From assembly GCA_033675545.1 (NCBI GenBank), contig JAWDGP010002673.1, positions 1,120,001 through 1,184,000 of the forward strand: a DNA stretch of 64,000 bases. The letters run 5' to 3'. A program made the translations under genes and the position numbers. The stretch is from Elysia crispata (lineage: Eukaryota > Mollusca > Gastropoda > Plakobranchidae). This document shows, in pieces, positions 13,606 to 26,697 of the stretch (the first letter of the stretch is position 1; each line of letters starts with the position of its first letter). Under the pieces are notes generated by a model, which did no database searches, had not been told where the DNA came from, and worked only from the letters and a program-made list of their open reading frames with translations.

Positions 13606-16600
13606 AAAAATCAATGCAAACTGCTTTTCTCGTTTTCCACAAAATGATTTGTTTCGTCAACATAGGGCAACTTACGATCACCAATATCGCGCGCCGTTTT
13701 GTCATTCTTTAACAATGGAATTTTTTTTTTTTTTAACCGACTTGAGGTGTAGATGTAAGTTTAAATAACTGCGTGCTAAGAATTCCTGCAAGGCACTGCA
13801 CTTTTGTGCACTTAACGCGAAAATTCACAGTTTTCTAATAAGCATTTAAGGATCTAAAAAACAAATTCAGAAAAATATAGATTAAGCTGATTTCCTTTAT
13901 TTCAAAAGGAATTAAGATCTGTAACCAAATGTTGTGTTTAAAATTAGAATTATCGAGATATCCAGATTCTAGGTAAAGATGGATAGGTGGAGGCATATAT
14001 CTGGATCATGTAAATAAAGGAGAGATATCTAGACCATTTATAAGCCTCTTTGCCCGTAAGCCCCGGCAAATTGACACGAGGGCACCGTTTGTAGGACGGA
14101 GTTTCAGCCTGTATGTATATTATTATTATGCATTCTAAACCAGTTCAACTTTTCAGTAACAATGCAGAGTGTTTTCAGTTTTGCTTTTCTTCATGATTTT
14201 TTTTTTTTTTTGGATTTTTTTTTTCCAATGATACAAAAACGTTTGGGCCTTAATATTACTTAAATAAAAAAGAAAGTGTAAAAAGCTTCTAAAGCGAGAT
14301 TTGTGGGCTTCATTTTTTTTTCTTTTGTTAACGCTCAATATTTGCTTTAAGCCTACATTAAATTTTATTATGTTTAATTTAAAACGTTTGTTTTACATCT
14401 TTTTATTTAGGTTTTTGTATTGAAACGGAAAGAGGTATGTGAAGAGATGGGATCAGTGTCAGTGTGATAGTTATGAAATAAATTCTTCCATTAACAAAAA
14501 ATTGATTTCCCCTATAAAGTATCTTCCTTAGCCAACTGCAATCTTTAGAAATACTCTGTTTTTATTAGAAAGTCTGTTAAGATAACTTCATGGACGGAAA
14601 AAGACAAAGGTGTATAATATACATTTAGTTTGTCATCAGAAATAACCTGCCGCAAACAAATTTTTACAAAATCTTTAAGTCTTCATTTGGAATTTGAAAG
14701 CTTTTGAGTTTTTCTTCAAACTACATTGAACCATTGCAGAAACTAAAATAATGAAAAACTTCAACATTTTTTAAAACTAAAATTAAGTTCAACCTTTGAA
14801 AGGAAAAGTCACAACTGCCATCCAAAGTGAAATGAGGTACATTTTTTTCCCTCGAAAAACCTGCTTATCAACAAGTGGTGTTTCCTTACTATAACAGTAT
14901 GTAGTACTAAGTCTGAAGCTAAACCTCATATGTAGCACTCTTAACTACAAGTCCAGGTCTCTGTGTCCCATCAATCAGCACTAATAAGGAACTATTCTAA
15001 TTTCAAATCATAATCATTATTTTCAGACCATCGTAGTTGAAACCTTTCAATGGCCATTGGCTTTTGGCTAAATGAAATCTTTTGAATGTTCTCTCATCTT
15101 AAGAGCAAATTAGAAATTACAGGGAGACATGTAATATCACGAAACTTAATGAAAGTAAGACTTTTAAAGTTATTGCCTAGATTGCTTCCCTTGTTCAAAT
15201 GAAAATCAGAGGATTTTATCTTACAAGCCTCTCTTGAGTTCTAAGGTAATCGATTGTTGTTTTTTTAAATTTATTTCAGTGGAAAGTTATTGATATCTTT
15301 TCAAAATGATATCTTTCTGTCATCTCCACGAGGTGCTGTTTGAATTTATTTAGTGTCCATCAGCTGTTGCTTTCATGGACATTGGGTTAAAATTCATACA
15401 TGTAATTGGACTTTATAGATGTTATCAGCCTTTCAGATTATTTAGGTTTTTCCCTGAACACACCTGTCAGAGTCTCAACTTGCTTCACCATCCCATGCAT
15501 TACTCTTTTCTTTCATTACCAGCATTTGCCCACAAAATCAAACTGAGTACGTATATATGTTCATAAGCATTTGCTCATCAAAATAACTTGATGGAGACAG
15601 TTTTAAGCTATAGAAAGTTTATTGTCACGGCACTTTTTCTGTACATAGAATTAAACGAGCATGTTATTGAAATCCATCCTACCTCAACATATTAGTGTGT
15701 ATTTGTTGTCAAACAAAGTGCGAATTTCAGACCTTTAATGTTTCTCTTTGTAAGCTTTTCCCGTGAAAGGTGGTCCCATTTACAATTTCATGCATATTGC
15801 TAGGTATTCAGATAATCAAATTAGTATCGTTCTAAAAAGTACCGTAAGGAGGGGGAGATAACAAAGTGAATATTTGAATGAATATATCGATCTATAACAT
15901 CTTAATGTTTTCTCTCCTTTTTTTGGTAGAGAAAAAAACAAACAAACATGCTTTAAAAAAAAATCAAATTTCTGTGCTGATATGAGGGATATGATTTTTT
16001 TCTATGATGATATGAAATGGCAGGAATAGAGTTCGTTAATCATTCCAAGAGAGTCAACCAAAATAATTCTTATAAAAGTCACATACGATAAGATTGTATT
16101 TTAATGCAGTAAAAAAATAAATTGACGCAAAAGCAAAAGCGTGGCTTTGTCCAAGAAAGTTAAGTTTGTTTTTTAGTTTATCTATATGCTTCTTGCAAAA
16201 ACAAAGCAGAAACGTTGCAAATAATATAATTATGGCATTCTGAAAGCACAAGAAGTCATTTTCATTTTGATTGTCGTCTTTCCTTTTTTTTTTCCTCTTT
16301 CGTCATGGCATAACAATCTGAGGTGGGAAAGTATATTTTCAACTTTGTTGGTCTGAAACCCTCCCTAGAAATTTTGCAAATATTTTAAACTGTGTTGTTT
16401 TTTTTTTAAACATTAAACTTGTCTATCGGAAACAATTATATTTTTCAAATTTTCAAATGATCATAACACAATTTAATAGATTATTCAATGTTCTGGCCAG
16501 GTTGTTGAGACCTTTTTTTTTTATATTTTGTACATAATTGTCCAGTCTTGTGTCTCTATTGTGAAATCACAAAGTCTATATTTAGTTCATGAAATTAGTA

Positions 16601-16730
16601 CTTTTCATGCCCAAAATTCAGAAAGCATATTTCAAATTTATGCAAAACATAAAAACTTTCGATAAGGGCAATCGTATTTGGAAATTAAATTACTTGAAGA
16701 TAGCTTTTAAACCCAGCCTGACTTGTGGGT
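13606..16730. other. Intergenic region between convergent genes
   Basis: This lies between the plus-strand 12-13.6 kb cluster and the 3' end of the minus-strand TGFBI-like gene. It is AT-rich with short homopolymers and no supported coding exon. The 63-codon frame at 15375-15566 has no splice or homology support. TTTATT at 15618-15623, read as AATAAA on the minus strand, is one possible poly(A) signal for the TGFBI-like gene, giving a 3' UTR of about 1.1 kb. Confidence 0.5.
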
Positions 16731-19700
16731 TTACGGCTCAGTGAATCTGTTGCGTTCCCAAAAGCCAGGTCTGTTCCAACGTGATCTCCTGTAGCCAAAG
16801 CGCTCCCTACTCAATAGAACGGACTCGATCTCAAGGACGTTCCCATTAGTGGCAGTTCGGTCACAGGTCAAGATGCGAGACCTTTCTACCCGAGGTGTGT
16901 TGCTGTAGTCACGAGTTATGCGCACACGGTATCCGGCAAGAGTTCTCAGCCTGGCTTGGCCAAACCAACTGTGGCCACGGAATATCCCAGCGCAACACAG
17001 GTTGTCTGATTGTTTATGGGAAGAGAAGAATCATGTGAAGATCAAGCAATGGCATATTGCAGAATATTAATGTGAGAAAAATGTTTTACTTAGTAACAAA
17101 GCAATGGAATTGATGAAAAGTTAAGATGTTGATAGTACCCAATACGTTTGCCGTTGCTTCACAAATAAAACAGTGGTTCCTTTGTTTTTATTGGGTTTTT
17201 TTAGTCAGTTGACCCTATTTCATTCAAATGAGAACAGGGCATACTTATGATATTGAGTGATGGCCTTTTTAATGCTTTTACTAAGTATTGGTGCTGCAAA
17301 TCTTATATCAAATATTGTCACAACCCTTACCTTGTCTGCCTCAAATGACGCATTGGTTAACCCGCTACAGTAAAACGTTTTTAGCATGATTTTGTGATTA
17401 AGACGTTTGAAAGAAATGCGAAACTTTGCTTTCGTAAGAGTAGACCACTGAGAAGTTCATGTTCATGCAATTTCTAATTGATAATTGAAATGTGGCTAGA
17501 ATATCTCACTTCCTTCTTATAACGCTTATCGTTCCTAAACACCCAGAGTGTCCTTTGTTTGTTCAAAAAAGATTGAGCCACTTAGGACAATCTTTATCTC
17601 TCAATGACCATCATTCATTGAGAGTAAAATTTTCTTCTTAGTGTAACATTTGAAGCGGACCACAGTAATGATATTCCGGCCTCTATAGTTTAGAGTTTAG
17701 AATTGCTTTTGACATGCTACTTTTTCTCGCTATTTTAAGACTAACGCTACAAGAACATGTATGAAAAAACTTGAACTATCAAGATAAAAATAGGCCTAAC
17801 CTGATCTGTCAGTAAATAATGTTTAGAGAACGCTTCAAAAGGGCAGGTATCCTCTGTAACAGGGCCACCTCCGCCATACTGCTCCTAATTTTCCTTCAAC
17901 CAGGAAGCAGGAAGATAATTATCATGCTTCGCTTTGGTAACATAATTTTTATCTCTTTGATTGAAAGTTCTTGAAAAGTGTTATAAAATAGGAGACGCAC
18001 AATGTGATGCTTTCCCTGACAATGAATGGACTATGTGGTGCCTTTTGTATATTTTAGAGGCCACCCTCATTGCGAAAGTTGTTGCAAATCTTTCTCATAT
18101 TATTTACCTGATATAACATGACGCTTTAGCAGAGTTTGAAGCTCGAACACATTTTCCTCAAGCTGTTCAAGTCTCATCTGGCCGAGTCGTTGAAATGCCT
18201 ACAGAGGAATAAAATAGAAATAGACAAGATTTTGTCTAGATATTTATAAAGTAAAGGCATGCTTGATACAACAATGTTGCTTGTTTGCTTGTACACAATA
18301 ATTCCCAGCGGGCAATTGGGTTAAGGCATTTTGAATTTTGCAACTAACTTAAATTTAGAATATCGATTGGTGGGATCATCTTTGGGGGAAAGTCTTTCCA
18401 TTCTGGCAGCTTTGCTCTACGAGTGGTTGTCCAATCCGACGCTTTGAAAAAGATTTTTTTCCTCCCTAAAATACAACGTAAAATATTCTCGATTTTCCTA
18501 AAATTCCAAAATGATAGAATCAATGAACCAAATGCTGAATCTACAGAAGATAGCTAATGAGCATTTATAGTAAATATATCTTATTACTCTTAAATATTAC
18601 GCTTTAGATGGCCATGTATATATATAGAATTATGACAATAACTATTCCTTCATCCCAAGCAAAGTTTCAGGCGATATTTATTATCCTCTGAAACTCAAAC
18701 AGAACCTCACGCTTACTTGTTGAAATCGACCTGATAACTTTGATGAAAAATCGAAAGCTTCAGCCCAGGCTAGAGCAGACATATCCCAATTTTAATATGA
18801 CAGATGTATAACGCTTGAGACATGAGATATACTCATTTACCTGGTTGTTCGGCGCAAGCACGGTAAATGGTCCCATTCCCTGCAGCGCGTCAGCCAGTCC
18901 AGCCCTCTTGATCAGTGAGACCAGGATGGTGAATCTCTTGTCCAGAGACAGAACATCCAACACGTTTCCATTCGGTGGGATCATTACCTGGAACAAGTTG
19001 TGTTGTGGCACGTTAAATAAGTTTGATGAAAAAAACCATTCCTAATTGCATTGGTTTACATTACAAGAAATATTCTAAATTTTCCATTATTTAGATTTCT
19101 CTAAATATTTTAAGGGTTTAAAAATGAACATTAACTTTTTTTTTAGTTGCATTGCATGTCAATTTGGCATTAAAAGTATCAAGTTTCACAATAATCATTA
19201 TTATTATTGGTATATTAATATTAATCATTGTTGTTCTTGCTGTTTTTGGTACATCGCCTCTTTTTACCTTGCAGAAAAGGTCAAAAGCTCACCCTTTACA
19301 TATGATTTTTATCTTTCCCCAATGTCAGTAAATTCTTTTAGCTCATACCATTAATACTATGTTCATACTAAAGTGCACGTGTTTTAATTTTAAAACCTTT
19401 AGAAAGTCTTACATCCTTAATGCCCCTGATTCGTCCATTGCAAGCCTCGATCCGTTCTCCCGTGAGAGGAACACATTGAGCAGTCATCACTCCGTAGTGA
19501 TGGAATGGATGCTGTGAATATTACCACCAAATAGAAAGAGTTGTAATTTTTATCCGCGTTTTTAATCAGGAACAACTATCTCAATTCATTGAAAAAGCTC
19601 AGAGGTAAAGAATATCTTTCCGCTATAGCTTAAGATTTCCTTAATTATGTAAGACAAGTAGAATCATAAAAATGCATGAGTTCAAAGCTTTTTCGGAATA

Positions 19701-20126
19701 ATTTTTGCGCTTTGGTGGGCCTTCCCAAAAACTACCTTTTATTCATACCTGTTTAGACTTCAATGGCGAAAGAGGAATACTAATTTGTTAGACAGTGACT
19801 TCCATTGGCCCTGATCAAGAAGGCATTCATCGAGTATGCTTATATATGAGTAAACTTATATTTTGAAAACTTTGTGAGGTCCCTCTTTTCTGATGATCTC
19901 TGGAGCTCTATTCATACAGTACACATATGCCCTACCCCATAACTTCCACATTGACGATAAATTCACGTTTCTACGTCGTTGGGATCGTACAGAGAAAGCA
20001 GGGATGAAATTACTCCAAAACTTGCAAGTTTTGGGAAAGATAGTTCACGATTTTGAGCAAAGGGGTTGTAGTTTAGCGTGGTAGAATTTGTAACAGCACC
20101 ATTAGCATCATCATTGTCATTATTAC

Positions 20127-20211
<85 letters not shown>

Positions 20212-21999
20212 GTTATTATGAAAGACCGATTTTGAAAGAAAGATTTGAATGAACGGATATATCTATATGAAGAGCTCACTAACGTTAGTATTAATTTTAT
20301 AAAATACATATCATCAAGTCTATTCTGACATACCAGAGAGTAGGTATCGATCCTAATATTTGCACCCTCGCTTAACGTTGGCAGTTTCTGGCTATCGAAG
20401 AGACGACTTCTTTGGTCAGCGCCAGGAGAAACATGGAAGGTGAGAACCTTCTCCAAGAGCTCCCTGTCTTGTGACAAGCGAAAGCGAAGGCCCTGTGGGA
20501 GGCTCTGTAAGCAGTGCGCAGAATTTTGATTGCAGCAGAGAAAGTAATGAGAAGCAAATGCACCTGAGCTGAAAACATTTTTGCAATATAGATCTCTTAC
20601 TGGATTGTAAACATTTTGAATATTTACTCGTCGTATTATTGGACTGGTGTTTTTTTTATCTTTATAAGAATGGCATTTATGGTACTTTTTTATGTTAACT
20701 GTTTTTTTGTTTTTTTGTTTTGTTTTCTTTTTGCTTTTGTTACTATTTAATATAGCAAAAGGGGAAGGGGGGGGGGGGGGGGGGAAGGGACATCATTGTA
20801 TAGTTGCTGGACTGTTCACAATATAAGCGTCTCCTTGCTCAACTGCAGCTTATTTCAAATACATTGTTAGCCTAACATCTTTGTTGAGGAGCTGCATTAA
20901 GTTATCACATTCAACAAGAGCAGATAAACAACACTTTTGAATTAAATTAAGGTTGTGTTAAAAGCGGTTGCATGTGGCAACGATAGGGATACAAAAGAAC
21001 TCTTCAACAGTGAAAAGTTTGGAATAGTTCGGCTCGAGCTAAATCAGCTTTGCTTTAACTCGATTAATGTTTCCATAAGACAATAATCTCATTGTACAAA
21101 TATAACTGACACAAGACCAACTAAATTTTTTAGGATTGTTTGGCCCTGTAATTCGCTTTAACTCTACTACTTATACATGACAAAGGTTTTTCACAAAGGC
21201 GAATCACTAATCATATTCTAACCTGTATAGCAGCGTTGGTCGGGGCAAAAATCGTGACGTTGTCAATAGTCTCCAGATTCTTGGTGAGCCCAGCCGCCTG
21301 TACTAGACTGAGCAGCTCCGTGTAGCCTTCTTTCTCCAAAACATCTAAAAAGTCCAGGGCTGGTAGCATTGCCGTTGGCAAATTGGCGGAAGATGTTGGG
21401 AGAAAAAGTTAAGAAATTCTAAAATGAAAAATAATTGTACATAGATATTGTACCTTTCAAGTTCAAAATCATTTTTGCACTTTGTTGCTGGTCACAAGGA
21501 TAGCAAACATTTAAAGAGGGAATATTTTTGTTGTTCAAGGTGGCAAATCCAATGATAAGCGTTAAAGATATCAACATTGTCTTTGAGAGCACATTTATTA
21601 TGTGGACGCACTGGCACTGAGAATAAGCTATCTTTGGATAATACTCATAAACATCGCTTGCCATTCTCACCTTCTTCTGGGACGAGGACATTGTCAACCA
21701 CATGCATAACTCCGTTGGTGGCCATCACATCTCGCTGGATGACCTGAACGCCATGCACGAAGATTTTATCATCAGCTGATCGTGAGATGTTCAGGTAGTG
21801 ACCAAGCTGATTCATGGTACGAGCCTTACCCTGAATCACCGCCGAGCAGATGGTGTGGGGCAGGATATGGTTATCCAGTACCTCTGATAGTGTTTATAGA
21901 GGGTGTATGTACAGACAAAATAGCGATTATCATTTGCATTTGGGAGGACGTGGGAGAAAGACAGAAACCGAGAGAGAATGTGTGTGTGTATGTGTGTGT

Positions 22000-22086
<87 letters not shown>

Positions 22087-23357
22087 AAGAGAGAGATCGA
22101 GACAAATGGATATTTAATCACCCTAAAGCCATTTTCATATCAACCTTCATGTCACAGAAATATGCAAATAACATTTTTGAACTTTGTGTTCTTTTAGGCC
22201 AAAACGTATACCTTGTCATCACCCTTTATCATTATGAATTGTATATCTTCTCAATAAAAGAAGGATATGTTTAGAACATATGTGGTTACAAATAAATGCC
22301 CCACATTATTCTTGGCCAGAATAGAAATTTATACGAAGACAAATAACCTCGTTTTGGATTTGATGTAAATCTGAGGTCTGTTTTGCGCATGTCCCATGTC
22401 AGTAAACACATTATCTGCTAAGAGGTCTGTACGACCCTGCTATAAATTTTAGCTCTTACTCTGTAAACATTTCCTGTCCCCCTCTAGCAACCTCCGCCTC
22501 AATCTTGGATTCATCCGGGCAAAGGCATCATTGGAAGGGGCAAGCAGCGTGCCTTGACCTTCTTCCTTCAACTTAGGGACGTAATGGGCTCTTGCAAGAA
22601 CTACGGACAAAGTTCAAAGCATAAGCAATATATCGAAACAGGTTGCATTAGATTTGTTTACATTTGTTGTCAGCGAAGTAGCCTCCTTGGGTATAGTATA
22701 AAAATATCAAAATAATGGCAACTGTTTGTATAACTTTATTTACGGGCTGTTCTTAAATTAACTTTAACCAGGGAAAAAAGCTTTTATTCGAAAGAATTGA
22801 AAGTAACACGGATACTTATGACAACAACTTAGCTTAGAGGCCGGTCAAATATATTTTGTAAAGAAAAAAAAAAGAATTCATACAATATGCATCTATTCAA
22901 ATTTTGCAAATTTGAAATTCAAGGGAAATATTTGAATGAGCTTATTTTTTTCATCGTCATCGTCCCCCATAACAAGACATGAAGGTTAGCCGAACCTGTC
23001 TTGAGTGTGCTGAGGTCGGGCCTAGTCTTGATCATATCCATGAGGGATTCGGCCACCTCAGGCAGGAGGCGCTCTACAGTGTGGATGACTCCATTGCTGC
23101 CGCGGTTGTCACGTGACACAACAGGGACGCAGTTGGCCGTCATTACCTTCTTATATTAAGGATCAACGACAAAGGGTGAGGGGGATGAAGATGTACCGCG
23201 GAGAACTTACATAAAAAGTCTCGAGAGGAGACTTAGGTTATATTTTATATTAAAGTTTTAATAGAATAAAAGTTCCCTCCCCTCCCCCTTTTCCACATTC
23301 TTTTTTTCAGTCTCTCTGACCCTTCTTTTTTCTTCTGCATACACACACACACACACA

Positions 23358-23391
<34 letters not shown>

Positions 23392-23537
23392 CTTTCATAC
23401 ATTTCTCCTTCTTTCTCTCATTTCCTTTATATATTTTTCTATCTTCCACCTCTTTATTCTTACTGTTTCTATGTTTTATATAACGCCCCCTATCCCTCTC
23501 TCTTTATCTCTCAATCTCTATCTGTCTGTCTGTCTCT

Positions 23538-23570
<33 letters not shown>

Positions 23571-24699
23571 TATAGATTTGGACTCTGGTGTCTTTCTAAA
23601 CAAGTCTCTTTGGGAAAAAAACGTTTATATAGTGTGATTTTTAATCATTACTCATTTGTTTTTGCCACAACGCCCGTGGAAGTATGTCACTGAAGTCAGC
23701 AACACGACTAACCATTTCTCATAAGCTGCACTAACCTTCTGTGGCGTGTAGAAGAAATTCACTCTAATGGCAGTGGCGTCCATGGCTCCAGTCTCCACAA
23801 CCTCTTCGTCACTGAAACTGCTGGAGCGACGAGCGCCGGAAATCACGTGACCCAACAGGCCCGATCGGACCCGCTCCTCGGCTCGACCCTGAGAAGTATC
23901 AGTCTCTGTGATGGTGTAGGGGGCGTCTCGCTGCAACACAAGAATTGCAAGATGTGTTTCGCCCGACTACGATTACCAATGAGAGTGGACTATTCTCTCG
24001 ATTTCTAAATGAACACGACGTTTCTTTCTTCAATTTTTATTTCATTTTAAACTACCCTGAATACCTCGGTAAAAGAAAAAGATAAATGAGTAGGGGTCAC
24101 TGTATTCTCGATCATATTTTGCAAGGTATAGAGCAATTAAAATACAGGCTTAGCTATTGACAACCTTCCATGATGTATTCTCCTTCATGTTGCCGCTATA
24201 AATGTAATTCTTTACTCAAACGCATCCATATGAACTGTGATTTGCAGTCTGAATTTCATTAAGTCATAAAGATGCTATGAATCCCACATTTCCTCTTTGA
24301 AACTGGGTCTATGTCATTTTGTCTCTGGAAATTACATTTGAAGCAATCTCTGTAATGATAATAGATAAATCTATTTAGATAAAGATATACCTGCAGGATG
24401 ACTGGTGGTCCTACTACTTCGATATCCGGCTCGCTTCCGAAGGCTCCATCTACGGGGGCAAACACAGTGACCTCGCGAGAAGCCAGCTCGCTCTCAAGAC
24501 CAACTCTCCGAACAGCCTGAAGGAATTCGTTCAGACCAATCTGGCTTGCCAAGGTTACAAGATCACGCAGTTCCACTCCTATACATGAAAGCAATAACAA
24601 ACCATGTATAACATAGAAAAATGTTGACATCTTCACACAAGAAATAAAAACAATGCGTGGAGAATGTATATTAAAAATAAAAAATACGACACGGATGTG

Positions 24700-24782
<83 letters not shown>

Positions 24783-26697
24783 AATAAATATATATTTCTC
24801 TCTTTCACTCACTCATTCTTAAATTCTCCCTTGTTTACTCACGTCTTGGACAACCATCGTCTCCCTTCATTCTCTCATAGCCTTTGCAGCACTCGTAGAG
24901 AATCACTATCTTTCTCTCGCCATCTTGGTCGTGCTGGCTATTTAAAAAGAAACCAGAAAAATCTTTTTTAACGCAGTGCTACAAAATTTCAATGGACTAT
25001 GTGGCTAACTTATTGACAATTGTGGGGATTTCAAGACGTGATAACATCTCATCTATAGAGCTTTAATTTTAATTTTAGCGGAACCCCTACACGTAGTCTA
25101 AGTATGCTGTTATGACATCTCAAATGTCAACCCTCATGAGATTGACTTTGTGTTGACCAGTCAACAGAAGCATGTCATTTCTAACGGGGTTAATCTCTAA
25201 ACTTTTCGCTGTTTCATGGAATCAGGGGCGTTGTGTAAATAGTGTTTTATCAAAACATCACCAATATCTTTCCCGCTTTTATTGTTCTAACATGTCATTT
25301 ATTTGAGGTCACCACTAGACGATTCCATGGTATTCCCGGGGCCTTTGTTCCCAAAACTTCGATGAATATTTGCACACCTCAGAACGTCTATATCAAAAAC
25401 TGCACGTGAAAGCTCATAATTTTGATGTATTATCGGGAACAACTTCTCGACTCATTCGTATTAAAATATCTGGACACTCTTCAATGTACCTATATTTAAA
25501 AGTTAAAATCTAACACACTTATATCCTACAAAATATTATGACTATCATCTTCTTTCTTGTCCAGATATCTTAGGGAGAATTTTTCTGACGAAAGACTAGC
25601 CAAGTGCATCGGAGTTGGTACTGTAAGCTGGTAAATTAAAAAGTCACTGCAATAAATACGAATTTAAAGCTTTTTTGTATTGTGGCAGATCTCCTCCATA
25701 CTTCACAGTCAATGACACTGATATACCTTATGGTACACTTGTAGACAGACTCAGATTCATCACAGAACTGAAAGCTGGAACTGAAATGCCGGGTAAGCTC
25801 CATGCTGAGGCCACTCTCCCCTTCCGTGGTGGCGTTTTTCTCCTCCACATTCTCTGTTTGGCATACGTTGGGCCTGTGTGGGTATGTGACGGGGGCATGA
25901 AACGGCAATGAGATAGAAATGATCACTGCATGGAAAAATTAAACTGTGAAAGTACCACAATTGGGAGCTATTTAACTCCTATTTCAGAGCATGAAGGAAT
26001 AATTCTGCACGTTATGGGCGTTAAAGTGTGACATTCCGGAACTTAAAGCTTACGATTTTGAAAACTTGCATACGGATTAGAATCAAATTTTAAACCGTTT
26101 CATAGGATATAATGGTAATGAGTCTTTTTTTCTTGTTTAGGTATTTGAAATAGCTGGAAATAGACGTACCCTTCCCACCAGGGCTTGGCTCCTCCAGTGT
26201 GGATGTTGAAGAAAAGGTTGAAAAGATTCCTGGCAGCTGGGTGTTGGGTCCAGTCGCGCTCTCTGATGGATACGCAAGAAACATAATTAAATGGGTAATG
26301 AGGACTGTGACGATGGTACCGATGATGATGGTTACGATGGTTTTGATGATGATAACCGGCAATGATGATAATGGTGAGGATGTGATGATGATGATGAAGA
26401 AGATAATGGTGGTGATGATGGTGCCATTAATAGTAGGGGGAAATAATTATTCTGGTAGTAACATTAGTCATGACAGGAATGATTAAAGTTTCATCTTTTT
26501 TTTATAATTTACATGCAGACTATGCATGAAGAAGTTGGCTTAATAATAAAAACTAACCCAGCTGTAGCAGTTGATTCTGCCTCAGGAGCTTGACTCTCTA
26601 CATTGCCGGTTAGAGACTCCCTTAAGTTCACAGATGTTGTTATGGACACCAGAGCTGCTATGGCTACAACAGTTACGAGTGGTGCCAAGTTCGCCAT
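16731..26697 (-). CDS. TGFBI: TGFBI/periostin-like secreted matrix protein, EMI plus four FAS1 domains, 760 aa
   Basis: Coding exons in transcript order: 26697-26558, 26262-26170, 25873-25727, 24937-24843, 24578-24391, 23930-23736, 23146-22996, 22600-22460, 21883-21671, 21359-21223, 20504-20334, 19511-19413, 18987-18841, 18198-18108, 17005-16731. They total 2283 nt with GT-AG sites and consistent phases. Residues 1 to about 22 are a signal peptide (MANLAPLVTVVAIAALVSIT). Residues 78-159 are an EMI module with six cysteines (C82, 115, 124, 143, 144, 156; GPNVC and YECCKGYERMKGDDGCP). Four FAS1 domains follow; each has the conserved H1-H2 histidine, at 249, 389, 524 and 666, about 140 residues apart. 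Each shows a (N)GVIH/NGNV-type end. The tail is Arg-rich, and I see no RGD. In vertebrates this family is extracellular and binds collagen and integrins; the same role here is inferred. Length lies between human TGFBI (683) and periostin (about 836). Confidence 0.93.
17801..17884 (-). other. Cassette-exon-like segment in the last intron of the TGFBI-like gene
   Basis: On the minus strand a pyrimidine-rich tract (TTATCTTCCTGCTTCCTGG) leads to AAATTAG at the 5' edge. The segment ends at CAG/GTTAGG, and its length is 84 nt. One frame reads EQYGGGGPVTEDTCPFEAF and is open throughout. Spliced between exons 14 (ends in phase 1) and 15, however, it would be read in another frame and stop after about 16 codons, shortening the fourth FAS1 domain. 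It may be an alternative or poison exon, or a chance match. Confidence 0.3.
20128..20219. repeat. (ATT)n microsatellite
   Basis: About 28 ATT units lie in the intron between exons 11 and 12 of the TGFBI-like gene, flanked by imperfect CAT/TTG units. The poly-Ile frame across it is an artefact. Confidence 0.95.
20767..20784 (+). repeat. G18 homopolymer in a G-rich tract
   Basis: Eighteen consecutive G lie inside GGGGAA...AAGGG at 20761-20789, in the intron between exons 10 and 11 of the minus-strand TGFBI-like gene. The transcript would carry the C-rich strand; the plus strand could fold as a G-quadruplex. Confidence 0.9.
21998..22100 (+). repeat. (GA)n microsatellite
   Basis: About 50 GA units, preceded by a short (GT)n, lie in the intron between exons 8 and 9 of the TGFBI-like gene. 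The Arg-Glu and Ser-Leu alternating frames that cross it are artefacts. Confidence 0.95.
23341..23571 (+). repeat. CA/CT-rich microsatellite cluster
   Basis: (CA)n then (CT)n at 23341-23375, a C/T-rich stretch, then CTGT units, a C8 run and (CT)n up to 23570. All lie in the intron between exons 6 and 7 of the TGFBI-like gene. Confidence 0.85.
24703..24778 (+). repeat. (CT)n microsatellite
   Basis: About 37 CT units lie between exons 4 and 5 of the TGFBI-like gene, only about 65 bp outside exon 4. A purine-rich GA tract would therefore sit in the transcript just inside the intron after the exon 4 donor. Confidence 0.95.

Noticed and set aside
21782-22197. Arg-Glu and Ser-Leu dipeptide frames over CT/GA tracts (also 27.5, 28.1, 29.5, 30.3, 32.5, 35.2 and 42.3 kb)
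   Set aside because: Dinucleotide repeats are open in several frames. There is no coding signal outside the repeat apart from the true FAS1 exons.
25760-25960. Alternative minus-strand frame over the EMI exon (PTQAQRMPNRECGGEK)
   Set aside because: It disagrees with the phases of both flanking exons. The frame with the EMI cysteines joins cleanly on both sides.
26090-26362. Ser/Thr-rich minus-strand frame over the second TGFBI-like exon (TGPNTQLPGIFSTFSS)
   Set aside because: Intron phases require the other frame (ERDWTQHPAARNLFNLFF). That frame joins the signal-peptide exon and gives GPNVC at the start of the EMI module.
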